DNA from: Thermus oshimai DSM 12092
GTDB taxonomy: Bacteria > Deinococcota > Deinococci > Deinococcales > Thermaceae
Direction of reading: 5' to 3'
DNA: 64,000 bases
Assembly: GCF_000373145.1 (NCBI RefSeq)
Contig: NZ_KB890614.1
Coordinates: 158,043-222,042 of the forward strand
Made by a program: the position numbers and the translations under genes. The notes below the pieces were generated by a model. That model did no database searches, had not been told where the DNA came from, and worked only from the letters and a program-made list of their open reading frames with translations. Shown here one piece after another: positions 16,772 through 26,009 of this stretch; position 1 is the stretch's first letter, and each line of letters begins with the position of its first letter.

Positions 16772-17957
16772 CCTGGGGGTGCTCCTCGTCCACGCTTTCC
16801 TCCTTTTTGGGGGGGTCCTCATGGCCTTCCCCTTCTACTGGATGCTGGCCACCAGCTTCAAAAGCCCACAGGAGGCCCTCCAGGCCGAGCCCATCTGGTG
16901 GCCCGAGCGGATGAAGCCGCAAAACTGGTTCCAGGCCGCCCGCCTGGGGGATAGCCCCCTTTGGGGGGGCCTGGGCCCCGGGCGGAGCCTCGAGCTCCGC
17001 TTCCCGGCCCCGGAAGGGGGGGAGCCCCCCCGGGCCTTGGTGCCCAGGACCCCGGGGGCCTTCGTGGACCCCCGGGCGGAAGGGACCAAGGTGGAGGTGG
17101 TCTACGGGGAAGGGGCCTGGCGCATCCGGCTTCTCAACACCACGGGGGAGGCCTTTAGGGTGCTGCCCCTGGTGGTCCTCTGGCCCAAGGACCTGCCCCT
17201 AAGCCCCCCCTTGCCCCCGGATGCCCTCCGCTCCCAGGGGGCGTTTTGGCGGCTGGAGTGGGTGAACATCGCCCCGGGGGCCTTGGGGTACGTCTTCCAC
17301 AACTACCTCGAGGCCTGGCGGGCCGCCCCTTGGGGCCGCTACTTCTTCAACAGCTTCTTCACCGCCCTCACCCAGGTGGCGGTGGGCCTCTTCCTGGCGG
17401 CCTTGGCGGCCTTCGCCCTGGCCCGCCTGCCCTTCCCGGGCAAGGAGGGGGTCTTCGTCCTCATCCTGGCCACCATGATGGTGCCGGGGGAGGTCCTCCT
17501 CATCCCTAACTACGTCCTCCTGGCCCGGCTGGGCTGGCTGGACACCTACTACGCCCTCATCGTCCCCTGGCTGGCCTCGGTCTTCGGGGTCTTCCTCCTG
17601 CGGCAGTTTTTCCTCTCCCTCCCCCAGGATCTCTTTGACGCGGCCCGCATTGACGGGGCGGGCCCCCTCACCCAGCTTTTCCGCATCGCCCTGCCCCTGG
17701 CCGTGCCGGGCATGATCTCCTACGGCATCTTCACCTTCCTGGGGGCCTACAACGCCCTCCTCTGGCCCCTCATCGTCACCCAGAGCCCGGAGATGCGCAC
17801 CGTGCAGCTTGGGCTTCAGGCCTTCGTCCAGGAGGCGGGCTCGGACTACGGGGCCCTGATGGCCGCCAGCACCTTCGTCATCCTGCCGGTCATCCTGGGC
17901 TACTTCCTGGCCCAGCGCCAGTTCACCGAGGGCATCGCCCGCTCGGGGCTCAAGTGA
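16761..17957 (+). CDS. ABC sugar/glycerol-phosphate transporter permease (MalG/UgpE type) with large extracytoplasmic insertion
   Basis: The second permease, 398 residues, about 120 longer than usual (about 275). Helix 1 is near residues 7-30. After the normal NWFQAAR element (55-61) an extra, soluble, Pro/Gly-rich, beta-like segment of about 120 residues runs to residue 180. Then NYLEAWRAAPWGRYFFNSFF resumes the standard family sequence. The EAA loop is DLFDAARIDGAGPLTQLFRIALPLA near residue 292. Topology puts the insertion outside the membrane, near the binding-protein dock. Confidence 0.9.
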   Translation: MRRSLGVLLVHAFLLFGGVLMAFPFYWMLATSFKSPQEALQAEPIWWPERMKPQNWFQAARLGDSPLWGGLGPGRSLELRFPAPEGGEPPRALVPRTPGAFVDPRAEGTKVEVVYGEGAWRIRLLNTTGEAFRVLPLVVLWPKDLPLSPPLPPDALRSQGAFWRLEWVNIAPGALGYVFHNYLEAWRAAPWGRYFFNSFFTALTQVAVGLFLAALAAFALARLPFPGKEGVFVLILATMMVPGEVLLIPNYVLLARLGWLDTYYALIVPWLASVFGVFLLRQFFLSLPQDLFDAARIDGAGPLTQLFRIALPLAVPGMISYGIFTFLGAYNALLWPLIVTQSPEMRTVQLGLQAFVQEAGSDYGALMAASTFVILPVILGYFLAQRQFTEGIARSGLK

Positions 17958-18010
17958 GGCCTTGACCGAGGGATGACCAACCCTGTGGTAGGCTAAGCCC
18001 GGTGGTGCGT

Positions 18011-19264
18011 ATGAAAGGTTGGCTTCTCCTACCGGCGGTGCTCAGCCTGGCCCTGGCCCAAGGGGCCAAGCCCGAGGACGTGATCAAGGAACAGTGCGCC
18101 AAGGCCAAGGTGGTGGCCGAGCTCTGGCACGGCTTCACCGGCGGGGCCCCCAAGGCGGCCTTGGAGAACCTGGTGGTGGAGTTCAACAAGGCCCAGCAGG
18201 GCCGGTGCGTCCGCCCCGTGCCCCAGGGGGGGTACCGGGACCTCTCCACCAAGATCAAGGCCGCCTTCGCCGCGGGGAACGTGCCCGCCATGGCCCAGGC
18301 CTACGAGAACAACATCGCCCTGTACCTCGAGGCCAAAGCCCTTCTGCCCATTGAAACCCTGGGCGTGCGCCTCCAGGGGGTGAACCTCACCTTCCTGAAC
18401 GGGGTGCGCTTCGGCGGCCTGGTCTACGGGGTGCCCTTCAACAAGAGCATCCAGGTCCTCTACTACAACGCCGACCTCCTCCGCAAGCACAAGGCCAAGC
18501 CCCCGGCCACCCTGGAGGAGTTCGTGGCCCTAAGCCGCCGCCTGGCCCAGGCGGAGGGGGGCCCCGTTTACTGGTTCCAGCCCGACGCCTCCACCTTCGC
18601 CTACTTCTTCTTCAACCTGGGCGGGGAGTACCTGAAGGGGGGCCGTCTGGTCCTGAACTCCAAGGAGGCGGTGGAGGCCCTAAGCCTCCTCCAGCGGGGG
18701 GTGAAGGAGGGCTGGGCCAAGGCCATCACCTCCGGCTACATCAACCAGAACCTGGGTTCCGGGCCCTACGCCTTCAGCGTGGACACCTCCGCGGGCTACA
18801 CCTTCTACCGTCAGGGGGCTAAGTTTGACCTGGGCGTGGCCACCCTGCCCGGAAGGAAGGCGGGCCAGCCCGGCTTCGGCCTGGTGCAGGGGACCAACCT
18901 GGTGGTCTTCCGGAATAGCCCCAAGGAGGCCCAGGCGGTGGCCAAGGACTTCCTCCAGTTCGTCATCAGCCCCCGGGCCCAGGCGGTGTTCTCCACGGCC
19001 ACGGGGTACGTGCCCGTCACCGAGGCCGCCCTTAAGGACCCGGTGTACCAGAGCTACGTGGCGGAGAACCCCGATTTCGCCACCATCGTGCGCCAGTCCC
19101 GCTACGCCAAGCTGGAGCCCGCTTTGGCGGAGTGGGAGCAGATCCGCTTTGACATCCTGGGCCAGGCCATCAAGGAGGCCATCTTGAACGGGGTGGACCC
19201 CAAGGCCGCCCTGGACAAGGCCCAGAAGCAGGCGGAAGACCTCCTCGCCGGCAAGACCCGCTAA
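18011..19264 (+). CDS. ABC transporter substrate-binding protein (UgpB-like)
   Basis: The periplasmic receptor of the importer, 417 residues with a signal peptide (MKGWLLLPAVLSLALAQG). The patterns AELWHGFTGG near residue 38, GVPFNKSIQVLYYNADLLRK near 140 and FSTATGYVPVTEAAL near 330 parallel E. coli UgpB, which binds glycerol-3-phosphate and glycerophosphodiesters. A sugar ligand is equally possible. TTGACC at 17962-17967 is a candidate -35 for a separate promoter in the 53-bp gap after the permease, but no well-spaced -10 was found. Confidence 0.9.
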   Translation: MKGWLLLPAVLSLALAQGAKPEDVIKEQCAKAKVVAELWHGFTGGAPKAALENLVVEFNKAQQGRCVRPVPQGGYRDLSTKIKAAFAAGNVPAMAQAYENNIALYLEAKALLPIETLGVRLQGVNLTFLNGVRFGGLVYGVPFNKSIQVLYYNADLLRKHKAKPPATLEEFVALSRRLAQAEGGPVYWFQPDASTFAYFFFNLGGEYLKGGRLVLNSKEAVEALSLLQRGVKEGWAKAITSGYINQNLGSGPYAFSVDTSAGYTFYRQGAKFDLGVATLPGRKAGQPGFGLVQGTNLVVFRNSPKEAQAVAKDFLQFVISPRAQAVFSTATGYVPVTEAALKDPVYQSYVAENPDFATIVRQSRYAKLEPALAEWEQIRFDILGQAIKEAILNGVDPKAALDKAQKQAEDLLAGKTR

Positions 19265-19278
19265 GGGCAAGGCCCCGT

Positions 19279-19306
19279 CCCCGCCGCAAGACCCCTTGCG
19301 GCGGGG
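19279..19306 (+). terminator. Intrinsic terminator after the binding-protein gene
   Basis: A perfect 12-bp stem (19279-19290 with 19295-19306) and an ACCC loop. There is no T run, but the arm CCCCGCCGC is the same as in the terminators at 2448 and 9473. The next promoter's -10 starts 3 bp after it. Confidence 0.7.
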
Positions 19307-19308
19307 CG

Positions 19309-19320
19309 TATACTTAGGCC
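19309..19320 (+). promoter_or_regulatory. -10 of a leaderless promoter for aldehyde:ferredoxin oxidoreductase
   Basis: TATACT (19309-19314) ends 6 bp before the ATG at 19321. Any -35 would fall inside the terminator hairpin. There is no ribosome site, so the message is probably leaderless. Confidence 0.6.
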
Positions 19321-21186
19321 ATGCCCAAGGGCTACCACGACCGCGTGGCCTTCGCGGACCTCTCCACGGGCCGCATCTGGTACGAGAGCTACGGCGAGGC
19401 CTTCTGGCGCCGGTACCTGGGGGGGCGGGCCCTAGCCGCCTACCTCCTCCTCAAGCACGTGCCCCCGGGGGCGGACCCCCTGGGCCCGGAAAACGCCCTG
19501 GTCTTCGCCCCCGGGGTCCTCACCGGCGCCCCCATCTCCGGCTCCGGCCGGAACACCGTGGCCGCCAAGAGCCCCCTCACCGGAGGGTACGGGGACGCGG
19601 AGGGGGGCGGCTTCTTCGGGGCGGAGCTGAAAAACGCCGGCCTGGACGCCCTGGTGGTCCTGGGGCGGGCGGAAGGCCCCGTCTACCTGCACGTGGAGGA
19701 CGGGGAGGTGCGCCTCCACCCCGCCCCCCACCTCTGGGGCAAGGACCCCTTGGAGGTGGAGGCCCTCATCAAGGAGGTCCACGGGCCCACCACCCGGGTG
19801 GCCCAGATCGGCCTTGGGGGGGAGAACCGGGTCCTCACCGCCAACGTCATCCACGACCTGGCCCACTTCGCCGGCCGGGGGGGCTTGGGGGCGGTCATGG
19901 GGGCCAAGGGGCTGAAGGCGGTCTCCGCCCGGGCCAAGCCCGCCACCCGGCCCGCCTACCACGACCCCGCCCTCCTCAAAACCTTGGCCCGGCGCATGGT
20001 AGAGGAGCGCATGGAGCGGGCCGCGGGCCTGGTCACCATGGGCACCGTGGGCACGGTGAAGCCCTTTAACCTCCGGGGGGTCCTTCCCAGCCACAACTTC
20101 CTGGACGGCCACCTCGAGGGAGCCGAGGCCCTGGACGGCACCAGCCTGGACGCCCTGGGCATCCGCATCGGCCGGGACACCTGCTACGCCTGCGCCATCC
20201 GCTGCAAGCAGGTGGTGCGCATCGAGGGCACGGGCCGCTACGACGTGCGCCCCGAGTACGGGGGGCCGGAGTACGAGGGCCTGGGGGCCTTGGGCTCCAC
20301 CTGCGGGGTCACCGACCCCTACGCGGTGACCAAGGCCAACACCCTCTGCAACCAGTACGGCCTGGACGTGATCGGGGTGGGGGTGGCCATCGCCTCGGCC
20401 ATGGAGGCGGTGGAGAAGGGCTATCTGGACGACGAGGGCCTGGGCCTCCGCTTCGGGAACGGGGAGGCCCTCATCGCGGCCATAGAGAAGCTCGCCCGGC
20501 GGGAAGGGCGCTTGGGGGAGCTCCTCGCCCAGGGGGCCAAGCGGCTCGCGGAGGCCATAGGCCACCCGGAGCTCGCCATGCACGTGAAGGGCCAGGAGGT
20601 GCCCATGCACGACCCCCGGTACAAGCGGGCCCTGGGGGTGGGGTACGCGGTGAGCCCCACGGGGGCCGACCACAACCACAACCTCCACGACACCGCCTAC
20701 GCCAAGGAGGGCCGGGCCCTGAAGGAGCTCCGCTTCTACGGGGAAGACTTCGCCCCCCTCCCCGTGGAGGACCTTTCCGAGGCCAAGGTGCGCATGCTCT
20801 GGACCAAGACCCGGGAGCGGGGGTTCGTGAACAGCCTGGTCCTCTGCGACTTCGTCCCCTGGACCCCGGAGGAGTGGCAGGAGGCGGTCTACGCCGCCAC
20901 GGGCTGGCGCCTTTCCCCGGAGGAGATGCTCCAGGTAGGGGAGAGGACCCTCCAGCTCACCCGGCTCTTCAACCTGCGCGAAGGCTTGGGTCCGGAGGAG
21001 GACCGCCTGCCGGAGCGCTTCTTCCAGCCCTTCCGGAAAGGAAACCCCGAGGCCCGGCTGGAGCGGGAGGCCTTCCAGGAGGCCCTTAAGGCCTACCGGC
21101 GCCTGGCGGGCTGGGAGGAGGGGGTGGATAGGGGAAGGCTTTCTGCCCTCGGCCTAGAGGAGTTCCAGGACGCCCTGGCGCACTAG
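19321..21186 (+). CDS. aor: Tungsten-containing aldehyde:ferredoxin oxidoreductase
   Basis: Oxidises aldehydes to carboxylic acids, passing electrons to ferredoxin, with a tungsto-bispterin and a [4Fe-4S] cluster. The 621 residues cover the whole family. The cluster ligands are Cys288, Cys291 and Cys295 in CYACAIRCK and Cys509 in LVLCDFVPW. The N-terminal pterin-binding region has RIWYESYG, GGRALAAYLLLKHVPPG and PLTGGYGDAEGGGFFGAELK; the second pterin loop includes PEYGGPEYEGLGALGSTCG. Substrate is not predictable. It has its own promoter. The last 33 bp overlap the convergent DUF58 gene. Confidence 0.95.
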   Translation: MPKGYHDRVAFADLSTGRIWYESYGEAFWRRYLGGRALAAYLLLKHVPPGADPLGPENALVFAPGVLTGAPISGSGRNTVAAKSPLTGGYGDAEGGGFFGAELKNAGLDALVVLGRAEGPVYLHVEDGEVRLHPAPHLWGKDPLEVEALIKEVHGPTTRVAQIGLGGENRVLTANVIHDLAHFAGRGGLGAVMGAKGLKAVSARAKPATRPAYHDPALLKTLARRMVEERMERAAGLVTMGTVGTVKPFNLRGVLPSHNFLDGHLEGAEALDGTSLDALGIRIGRDTCYACAIRCKQVVRIEGTGRYDVRPEYGGPEYEGLGALGSTCGVTDPYAVTKANTLCNQYGLDVIGVGVAIASAMEAVEKGYLDDEGLGLRFGNGEALIAAIEKLARREGRLGELLAQGAKRLAEAIGHPELAMHVKGQEVPMHDPRYKRALGVGYAVSPTGADHNHNLHDTAYAKEGRALKELRFYGEDFAPLPVEDLSEAKVRMLWTKTRERGFVNSLVLCDFVPWTPEEWQEAVYAATGWRLSPEEMLQVGERTLQLTRLFNLREGLGPEEDRLPERFFQPFRKGNPEARLEREAFQEALKAYRRLAGWEEGVDRGRLSALGLEEFQDALAH

Positions 21187-21828
21187 GGCAGGGAGGGGGG
21201 CTTCCCCCACCCTTAGGAGGGCGTACCGCCCCCGCCTTAGGGCGAGGAGCCGCAGGGCCTTGAGGTGCGCGGCTAGGGCTTCCTTGTAGGCCTCCACCTC
21301 CCCTAGCCCCACGCTTAGGGCCTCCCCCGTCTCCACGTCCTGGAGAAGGGCTTCCCGGAAGGGGGGGTTAAGCTCCAGGGGGGAGAGCACCTGCACCAGG
21401 ACCACCCGCCGGGGGAGGAAGCGGGCCCAGGGCAGGGGGTCCAGGCCGTCCGTGAGGAGGACCAAGACGCCCCGGCCGGGCCTTAGGGCGGTGAGGGGGC
21501 CCCGTTCCAGGCGGGCCCTCGCGTCCTCCTGGCGGGCGATCTTCAGGAGGAGCTGGGCCACCTTTTGCGCGTAGGGGAGTTTCCCGTGGAGGCGCATGCT
21601 CTCGCTTTCGTCCAGAAAAAAGCGGAAGCGGGCCCGCTCGGGGGCGGTTTCCACCCGGGTGTAGAGCCGGCCGGTCTTGGCGTAGGCCCGCCAGTGGACC
21701 CGGCGCACCTCGTCCCCTTCCGCGTAGGGGCGGAGCTCGTAGAACTCTCCCCCTGTGCCCTTCTTCCGGGCCAGGCGCTCCCCGGGGTAGGGGAGGTGGG
21801 GGCGGGTGGCGATGCGGTAGCGGGTCAT
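21154..21828 (-). CDS. DUF58 domain protein
   Basis: A 224-residue DUF58 protein, related to the vWA-fold partners of MoxR AAA+ ATPases. The defining motif GEFYELRPYAEGDEVRRVHW is near residues 26-45, followed by DESESM near 75, a MIDAS-like Asp-x-Ser-x-Ser, and LLTDGLDPLPWARF near 125. No MoxR gene is visible nearby. It starts with ATGA overlap on the nrdJ stop, so it is co-transcribed. Its final 33 bp run antisense to the end of the aldehyde oxidoreductase gene. Confidence 0.88.
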   Translation of the reverse strand: MTRYRIATRPHLPYPGERLARKKGTGGEFYELRPYAEGDEVRRVHWRAYAKTGRLYTRVETAPERARFRFFLDESESMRLHGKLPYAQKVAQLLLKIARQEDARARLERGPLTALRPGRGVLVLLTDGLDPLPWARFLPRRVVLVQVLSPLELNPPFREALLQDVETGEALSVGLGEVEAYKEALAAHLKALRLLALRRGRYALLRVGEAPLPALVRQGVLELL

Positions 21829-23585
21829 GGGGTCTGGCAGAAGGTGCACACGCCCAAGGGGGGTAGGGGCTCGATGACCTCTTCCCGGCTCCCCTCCCGG
21901 AAGACGGTGATCCCCTTGCACCCCTCCTTCCAGGCGGCCAGGAAGAGCTTTTCCACGGTTTCCTTGGGGGTTTCCCGGGGCAGGTTCACCGTGGAGGAGA
22001 TGCTCTGGTCCACGTGCCGCTGGAGCACCGCCTGGAGGCGCACCCGCCGGAAGGGGTCCACCTGGTGGGCCGTGGGCCAGTCCGGGAGGTCCTTGCCCCC
22101 CGCTTGCCGGTAGCGCTTCAAGAGGGGGTGCTCCGCCAGGTAGACCTGCCCCCCCGCGTGCCGCAGGTAGGTGAGGGCGAAGATGGGCTCGATCCCGCTC
22201 GTCACCCCCGCCAGGAGGGAGATGGAGCCCGTGGGGGCGATGGAGAGGAGGGCGGCGTTGCGCAGGCCCTTTTCCACCTGGAGAAAGAGGGGTTCGGGCA
22301 GGGCCTGGATGAAGGGGCTTTGGAGGTGCGCCCGGGGGTCAAAGGCGGGGAAGGGCCCTTTACCCTTCGCCAGGCGGGCGCTTTCCCAGTAGGCCGCCTC
22401 CTTAATGCGGCGCAGGGCCTCCTCCGCCAGGGCCAGGGCCTCGTCTGAGCCGTAGGGGAGGCCCAGCATGGCGAGGGCGTCCGCCAGGCCCATGACCCCA
22501 AGCCCGATGCGGCGGCTTCGGAGGGAGGCCACCCGCTGGGCCCTTAGGGGGTGGCGGGTTTTCCCCAGGTCCACGATGGCGTCCAGGAAGCGCACCGCCC
22601 CCATGGCCGCCTCCTCCAGGGCGGCGAAGTCCAGCCGGGCCTTGGGGGTGAAGGGGGCCTGGACGAAGGCCGCCAGGTTCAGGCTTCCCAGGTTGCAGGC
22701 CCCGTAGGGCTCCATGGGCACCTCCCCGCAGACGTTCACCCCCTGGACCTCCAGGCCCCCGTACTGGGCCGTGGCCCAGGTGCGGATCCGGTCCCAGAAG
22801 AGCAGGCCGGGCTCGGCGCTTTTCCAGGCGGCCTCCACCAGGGCCTGCCACACCTCCCTGGCCCGCACCGTCTTTTGGATCTCCTCCCGGGGCGTGGTGA
22901 AGCTTAGGGTCCAGGGGGCGTCTTCCAGGGCGGCCTCGAGGAAGGCGTCCGTAACCCGCACGGAGAGGTTGGCGTGGCGGATGCGCCGCCGCTCGGGGTC
23001 GGTCTTGGCCTCTATGAAGGCGGGGAGGTCGGGGTGGGTGTCGGAGAAGGTGAGCATGAGGGCCCCCCGCCGGCCGCCGCTCGCCCCCATCACCCCCGCC
23101 AGGGTGGAGAAGAGCTCCAAAAAGCTCACCGCCCCCGAGCTTTCCACGCCGGCGTTGCCCACCTTGGCCCCTTGGGGGCGGAGGACGTCCGCGTTGGTGC
23201 CCACCCCGCCCCCGTAGGCGAAGGTGCGCATGGCCTCCTCCAGAAAGCGGGCGATGCCCCGCACGGAGTCTTCTCGGATGGGGATGAAGTAGCAGTTGAA
23301 AAGGGTGCTTTTGCGCCAGTTCCCGAGGCCAAAGAGGATCCGCCCCCCGGGGACGAAGCGGAAGTCCCCGAGAAGCCTCAGCACCTCCCCTTCCGCCCCC
23401 CGCTCCACCCGGGCCACCCCCCGGGCGAGCCTCTGCCAAAGCTCCTCGGGGGTGGCCTCCAGAAGGCGGCCCTCCTCGTCCCTAAGGGCGTAGCGGTTCA
23501 GGAAGACCCCAGCCCTGAGCTCGTCCCCACCGAAGAAGTCCAGGGCCAGCCGCCAGGCTTCCTCTTCCCGATAGGCCTTGGGCAC
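21825..23585 (-). CDS. nrdJ: Vitamin B12-dependent (class II) ribonucleotide reductase
   Basis: Makes deoxyribonucleotides using adenosylcobalamin to form the thiyl radical. The 586-residue protein has the first redox Cys in STLFNCYFIPI near residue 98. The active-site trio Asn-x-Cys-x-Glu is NVCGEVPM near 287, followed by the partner Cys in GACNLGSLNL and the NrdJ-type TGSISLLAGVTSGIEP. The C-terminus ends CTFCQTP, the Cys pair that re-reduces the active site. Start is GTG at 23585, six bases after TAAACT. It is shorter than many NrdJ proteins but complete in motifs. Confidence 0.93.
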   Translation of the reverse strand: MPKAYREEEAWRLALDFFGGDELRAGVFLNRYALRDEEGRLLEATPEELWQRLARGVARVERGAEGEVLRLLGDFRFVPGGRILFGLGNWRKSTLFNCYFIPIREDSVRGIARFLEEAMRTFAYGGGVGTNADVLRPQGAKVGNAGVESSGAVSFLELFSTLAGVMGASGGRRGALMLTFSDTHPDLPAFIEAKTDPERRRIRHANLSVRVTDAFLEAALEDAPWTLSFTTPREEIQKTVRAREVWQALVEAAWKSAEPGLLFWDRIRTWATAQYGGLEVQGVNVCGEVPMEPYGACNLGSLNLAAFVQAPFTPKARLDFAALEEAAMGAVRFLDAIVDLGKTRHPLRAQRVASLRSRRIGLGVMGLADALAMLGLPYGSDEALALAEEALRRIKEAAYWESARLAKGKGPFPAFDPRAHLQSPFIQALPEPLFLQVEKGLRNAALLSIAPTGSISLLAGVTSGIEPIFALTYLRHAGGQVYLAEHPLLKRYRQAGGKDLPDWPTAHQVDPFRRVRLQAVLQRHVDQSISSTVNLPRETPKETVEKLFLAAWKEGCKGITVFREGSREEVIEPLPPLGVCTFCQTP

Positions 23586-23601
23586 CCTTCCAGTTTACGC
23601 C

Positions 23602-24570
23602 CTAGACCCGGATGGTCACCCGGGCCCCCGTTTCAAAAAGGTGAATGGAATCTATAAAGCGCACCACCCGGGTGGCGTGGCCCATGACGATGGAGTGGGT
23701 CCGGGCGCCGCCGCCGAAGAAGCGCACCCCCTGGAGGATGTCCCCGTCGGTGATGCCGGTGGCGGCGAAGACGATCTCCCGGCCTGGGGCCAGGTCCTCC
23801 GTGCGGTAGACCCGCCTTTCATCCCCCCCCATGGCCCTGAGGCGGGCCCGCTCCTCCTCGTTTTGGGGGGTGAAGCGGGCCTGGATCTCCCCCCCGAGGC
23901 ACTTGAGCGCCGCCGCCGCCAAGACCCCTTCCGGGGCCCCGCCGATGCCCATGACCGCGTGCACCCCCGTGCCCCTTATGGCCGCGGCCAGGGCGGCGAT
24001 GACGTCCCCGTCGGAGATGAGCTTGACCCGGGCCCCGGCCTCGCGGATCTCCCGGATGAGCCGTTCGTGCCGGGGCCGGTCCAGGACCACGATGACCAGG
24101 TCCTCCACCGCCCGCTGCAGGGCCAAGGCCAGGGCCTTGAGGTTGGCGGAGACGGGCCAGGTGAGGTCCACGAGCCCGGCCGCAGGGGGAGGGACGATGA
24201 GCTTTTCCATGTACATGTCGGGGGCGTGGAAGAGCCCCCCTTTCTCGCTTAGGGCGATGACGGTGACCGCGTTGGGGAGGCCCTTGGCCGCGGTGGTGGT
24301 GCCCTCCACGGGGTCCACGGCGATGTCCACCTCCACCCCTCCCTGGCCCAGGACCTCGCCGATGTAGAGCATGGGGGCCTCGTCCATCTCCCCCTCCCCG
24401 ATGACCACCGTGCCCCGGATGGGGAGTTCGTTCAGGACGCGGCGCATGGCCTCGGTGCCCGCCTCGTCCACCGCCTCCTTGTCCCCCTTGCCCGCGAAGC
24501 GGCTGGCGGCCAGGGCCGCCTGCTCCGTGACCCGCACCACCTCCAGGACCAGTCGGCGCTCAATTTCCAT
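23602..24570 (-). CDS. glpX: Fructose-1,6-bisphosphatase class II
   Basis: The GlpX-type phosphatase of gluconeogenesis, 322 residues. Metal and substrate motifs are [16 protein letters not shown] near residue 58, [13 protein letters not shown] near 85, [11 protein letters not shown] near 163, and [16 protein letters not shown] near 208, with [16 protein letters not shown] near the end. A minus-strand TATGAT (24577-24582) lies 6 bp before the ATG and overlaps the hisIE stop codon, so glpX can be made from its own leaderless message as well as by read-through from his genes. Confidence 0.95.
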   Translation of the reverse strand: MEIERRLVLEVVRVTEQAALAASRFAGKGDKEAVDEAGTEAMRRVLNELPIRGTVVIGEGEMDEAPMLYIGEVLGQGGVEVDIAVDPVEGTTTAAKGLPNAVTVIALSEKGGLFHAPDMYMEKLIVPPPAAGLVDLTWPVSANLKALALALQRAVEDLVIVVLDRPRHERLIREIREAGARVKLISDGDVIAALAAAIRGTGVHAVMGIGGAPEGVLAAAALKCLGGEIQARFTPQNEEERARLRAMGGDERRVYRTEDLAPGREIVFAATGITDGDILQGVRFFGGGARTHSIVMGHATRVVRFIDSIHLFETGARVTIRV

Positions 24571-24577
24571 GGTTCCA

Positions 24578-25204
24578 TCATACCGGCCGGGGCCGGTGCC
24601 GCGCCCAGAGGGTCTCCGCCAGGGCCTCGAGGCCCACCCCCTCCTCCGCCAGGACCAAAAGAAGGTGGAAGAGGAGGTCCGCGGCCTCGTGGCGGAGCTC
24701 CTCTGGGTTGTGGTTTTTGGCGGCGATCATGACTTCCCCCGCCTCCTCCCCGATCTTCTTCAGGATGCGGTCCAGCCCCTCCCGGTGTAGCCGGGCCACG
24801 TAGCTCCCCTCGGGGAGGGTCTTCAGGCGCTCCTCTATGGTGGCGTAGACCTGGGCCAGGACGAAGCCGAGAGGGGGGTTCCCGGGCAGGAGGGCCCGGT
24901 GGAAGCAGCTCCTCTCCCCGGTGTGGCAGGCGGGGCCCTGGGGCAGGACCCGGTAGACCACCGCGTCCCCGTCGCAGTCCAGGAGGACCTCCACCACCTC
25001 CTGCACGTGCCCGGAGGTCTCCCCCTTGCGCCAGAGGGCCTTCCGGCTTCGGCTGTAGAAGGTGCTCCGCCTCGTCCTTAGGGTTTCCTCCAGGGCCTCC
25101 CGGTTGGCGTAGGCCAGGGTGAGGACCTCCCCCGTGCGGGCGTCCTGCACCACCACCGGCACCAAGCCCCCTTCGTCAAAGCGCACCTGGGAAAGGTCAA
25201 TCAA
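24578..25204 (-). CDS. hisIE: Bifunctional phosphoribosyl-AMP cyclohydrolase / phosphoribosyl-ATP pyrophosphatase
   Basis: Carries out steps two and three of histidine synthesis. The N-terminal HisI domain (about 1-105) has [17 protein letters not shown] and the zinc/metal motifs [11 protein letters not shown] and CHTGERSCF. The C-terminal HisE domain (about 118-205) has the MazG-like [16 protein letters not shown] and [14 protein letters not shown]. It overlaps the end of hisF by 8 bp, so the two are one transcription unit. Confidence 0.95.
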   Translation of the reverse strand: MIDLSQVRFDEGGLVPVVVQDARTGEVLTLAYANREALEETLRTRRSTFYSRSRKALWRKGETSGHVQEVVEVLLDCDGDAVVYRVLPQGPACHTGERSCFHRALLPGNPPLGFVLAQVYATIEERLKTLPEGSYVARLHREGLDRILKKIGEEAGEVMIAAKNHNPEELRHEAADLLFHLLLVLAEEGVGLEALAETLWARHRPRPV

Positions 25205-25955
25205 GGCGCACCTCCACGCCCCTTTGGGCCAGGAAGCCCTTGAGCTTTGGGATGGAGATCTCCCCGAAGTGGAAGACGCTGGCGGCCAAGGCGGCCTCCG
25301 CCCCCGCGGCGAAGGCCTCCAGGAAGTGCTCCATCCGGCCGGCGCCCCCGCTGGCGATCACCGGCACGTTCACCGCCTGGGCCACCATCTCCGTGAGCTT
25401 CAGGTCGTACCCCTCCTTGGTCCCGTCCCGGTCCATGCTGGTGAGGAGGATCTCCCCCGCGCCCAGCTCCGCCCCCCGCACCGCCCACTCCACCGCGTGG
25501 AGGCCCGTGGGGATGCGCCCCCCCGCCACGTGGACCTCGGGGAAATCCCCCTTCCAGCGGGCGTCAATGGCCAGGACCACCGCCTGGGCGCCGAAGTGGT
25601 CGGCGAGCTCGGCGATGAGCTCGGGGCGCCGGACGGCCGCGGAGTTCACGCTCACCTTGTCCGCCCCGGCCTTGAGGAGCCGCCTGGCGTCCTCCACGCT
25701 CCGCACCCCGCCCCCCACGGTGAGGGGGATGAAGACGGACTCCGCCACCCTCGCCACCACGTCCAGAAGGATGGCCCGCTCCTCGTGGGTGGCGGAGATG
25801 TCCAGGAAGACCAGCTCGTCCGCCCCGCTCCCGTCGTAGGCCCGGGCGGCCTCCACCGGGTCCCCCGCGTCCTTTAGGTTCACGAAGTTCACCCCCTTCA
25901 CCACGCGGCCCGCGTGGACGTCCAGGCAGGGGATGATGCGCTTGGCCAGGCCCAC
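25197..25955 (-). CDS. hisF: Imidazole glycerol phosphate synthase cyclase subunit
   Basis: A TIM-barrel cyclase that with HisH makes imidazole glycerol phosphate and AICAR. The catalytic acid/base Asp lies in [18 protein letters not shown] at the N-terminus and the second in [13 protein letters not shown] near residue 130. Phosphate-binding loops are [10 protein letters not shown] near 82 and [13 protein letters not shown] near 225. GTG at 25955 gives the standard 252 residues and lies 6 bp after TATAAT. hisH is not in the window. Confidence 0.95.
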   Translation of the reverse strand: MGLAKRIIPCLDVHAGRVVKGVNFVNLKDAGDPVEAARAYDGSGADELVFLDISATHEERAILLDVVARVAESVFIPLTVGGGVRSVEDARRLLKAGADKVSVNSAAVRRPELIAELADHFGAQAVVLAIDARWKGDFPEVHVAGGRIPTGLHAVEWAVRGAELGAGEILLTSMDRDGTKEGYDLKLTEMVAQAVNVPVIASGGAGRMEHFLEAFAAGAEAALAASVFHFGEISIPKLKGFLAQRGVEVRLD

Positions 25956-25961
25956 GGGGCC

Positions 25962-26002
25962 ATTATAGGCCACTTTCCCCAAGGCCTTTCCCCTGCTAGA
26001 GT
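25962..26002. promoter_or_regulatory. Divergent -10 boxes of hisF and trmFO
   Basis: On the minus strand TATAAT (25962-25967) ends 6 bp before the hisF GTG. On the plus strand TAGAGT (25997-26002) ends 7 bp before the trmFO ATG. Both transcripts would be leaderless or nearly so. The starts are 54 bp apart. Confidence 0.6.
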
Positions 26003-26009
26003 GGGAGGG

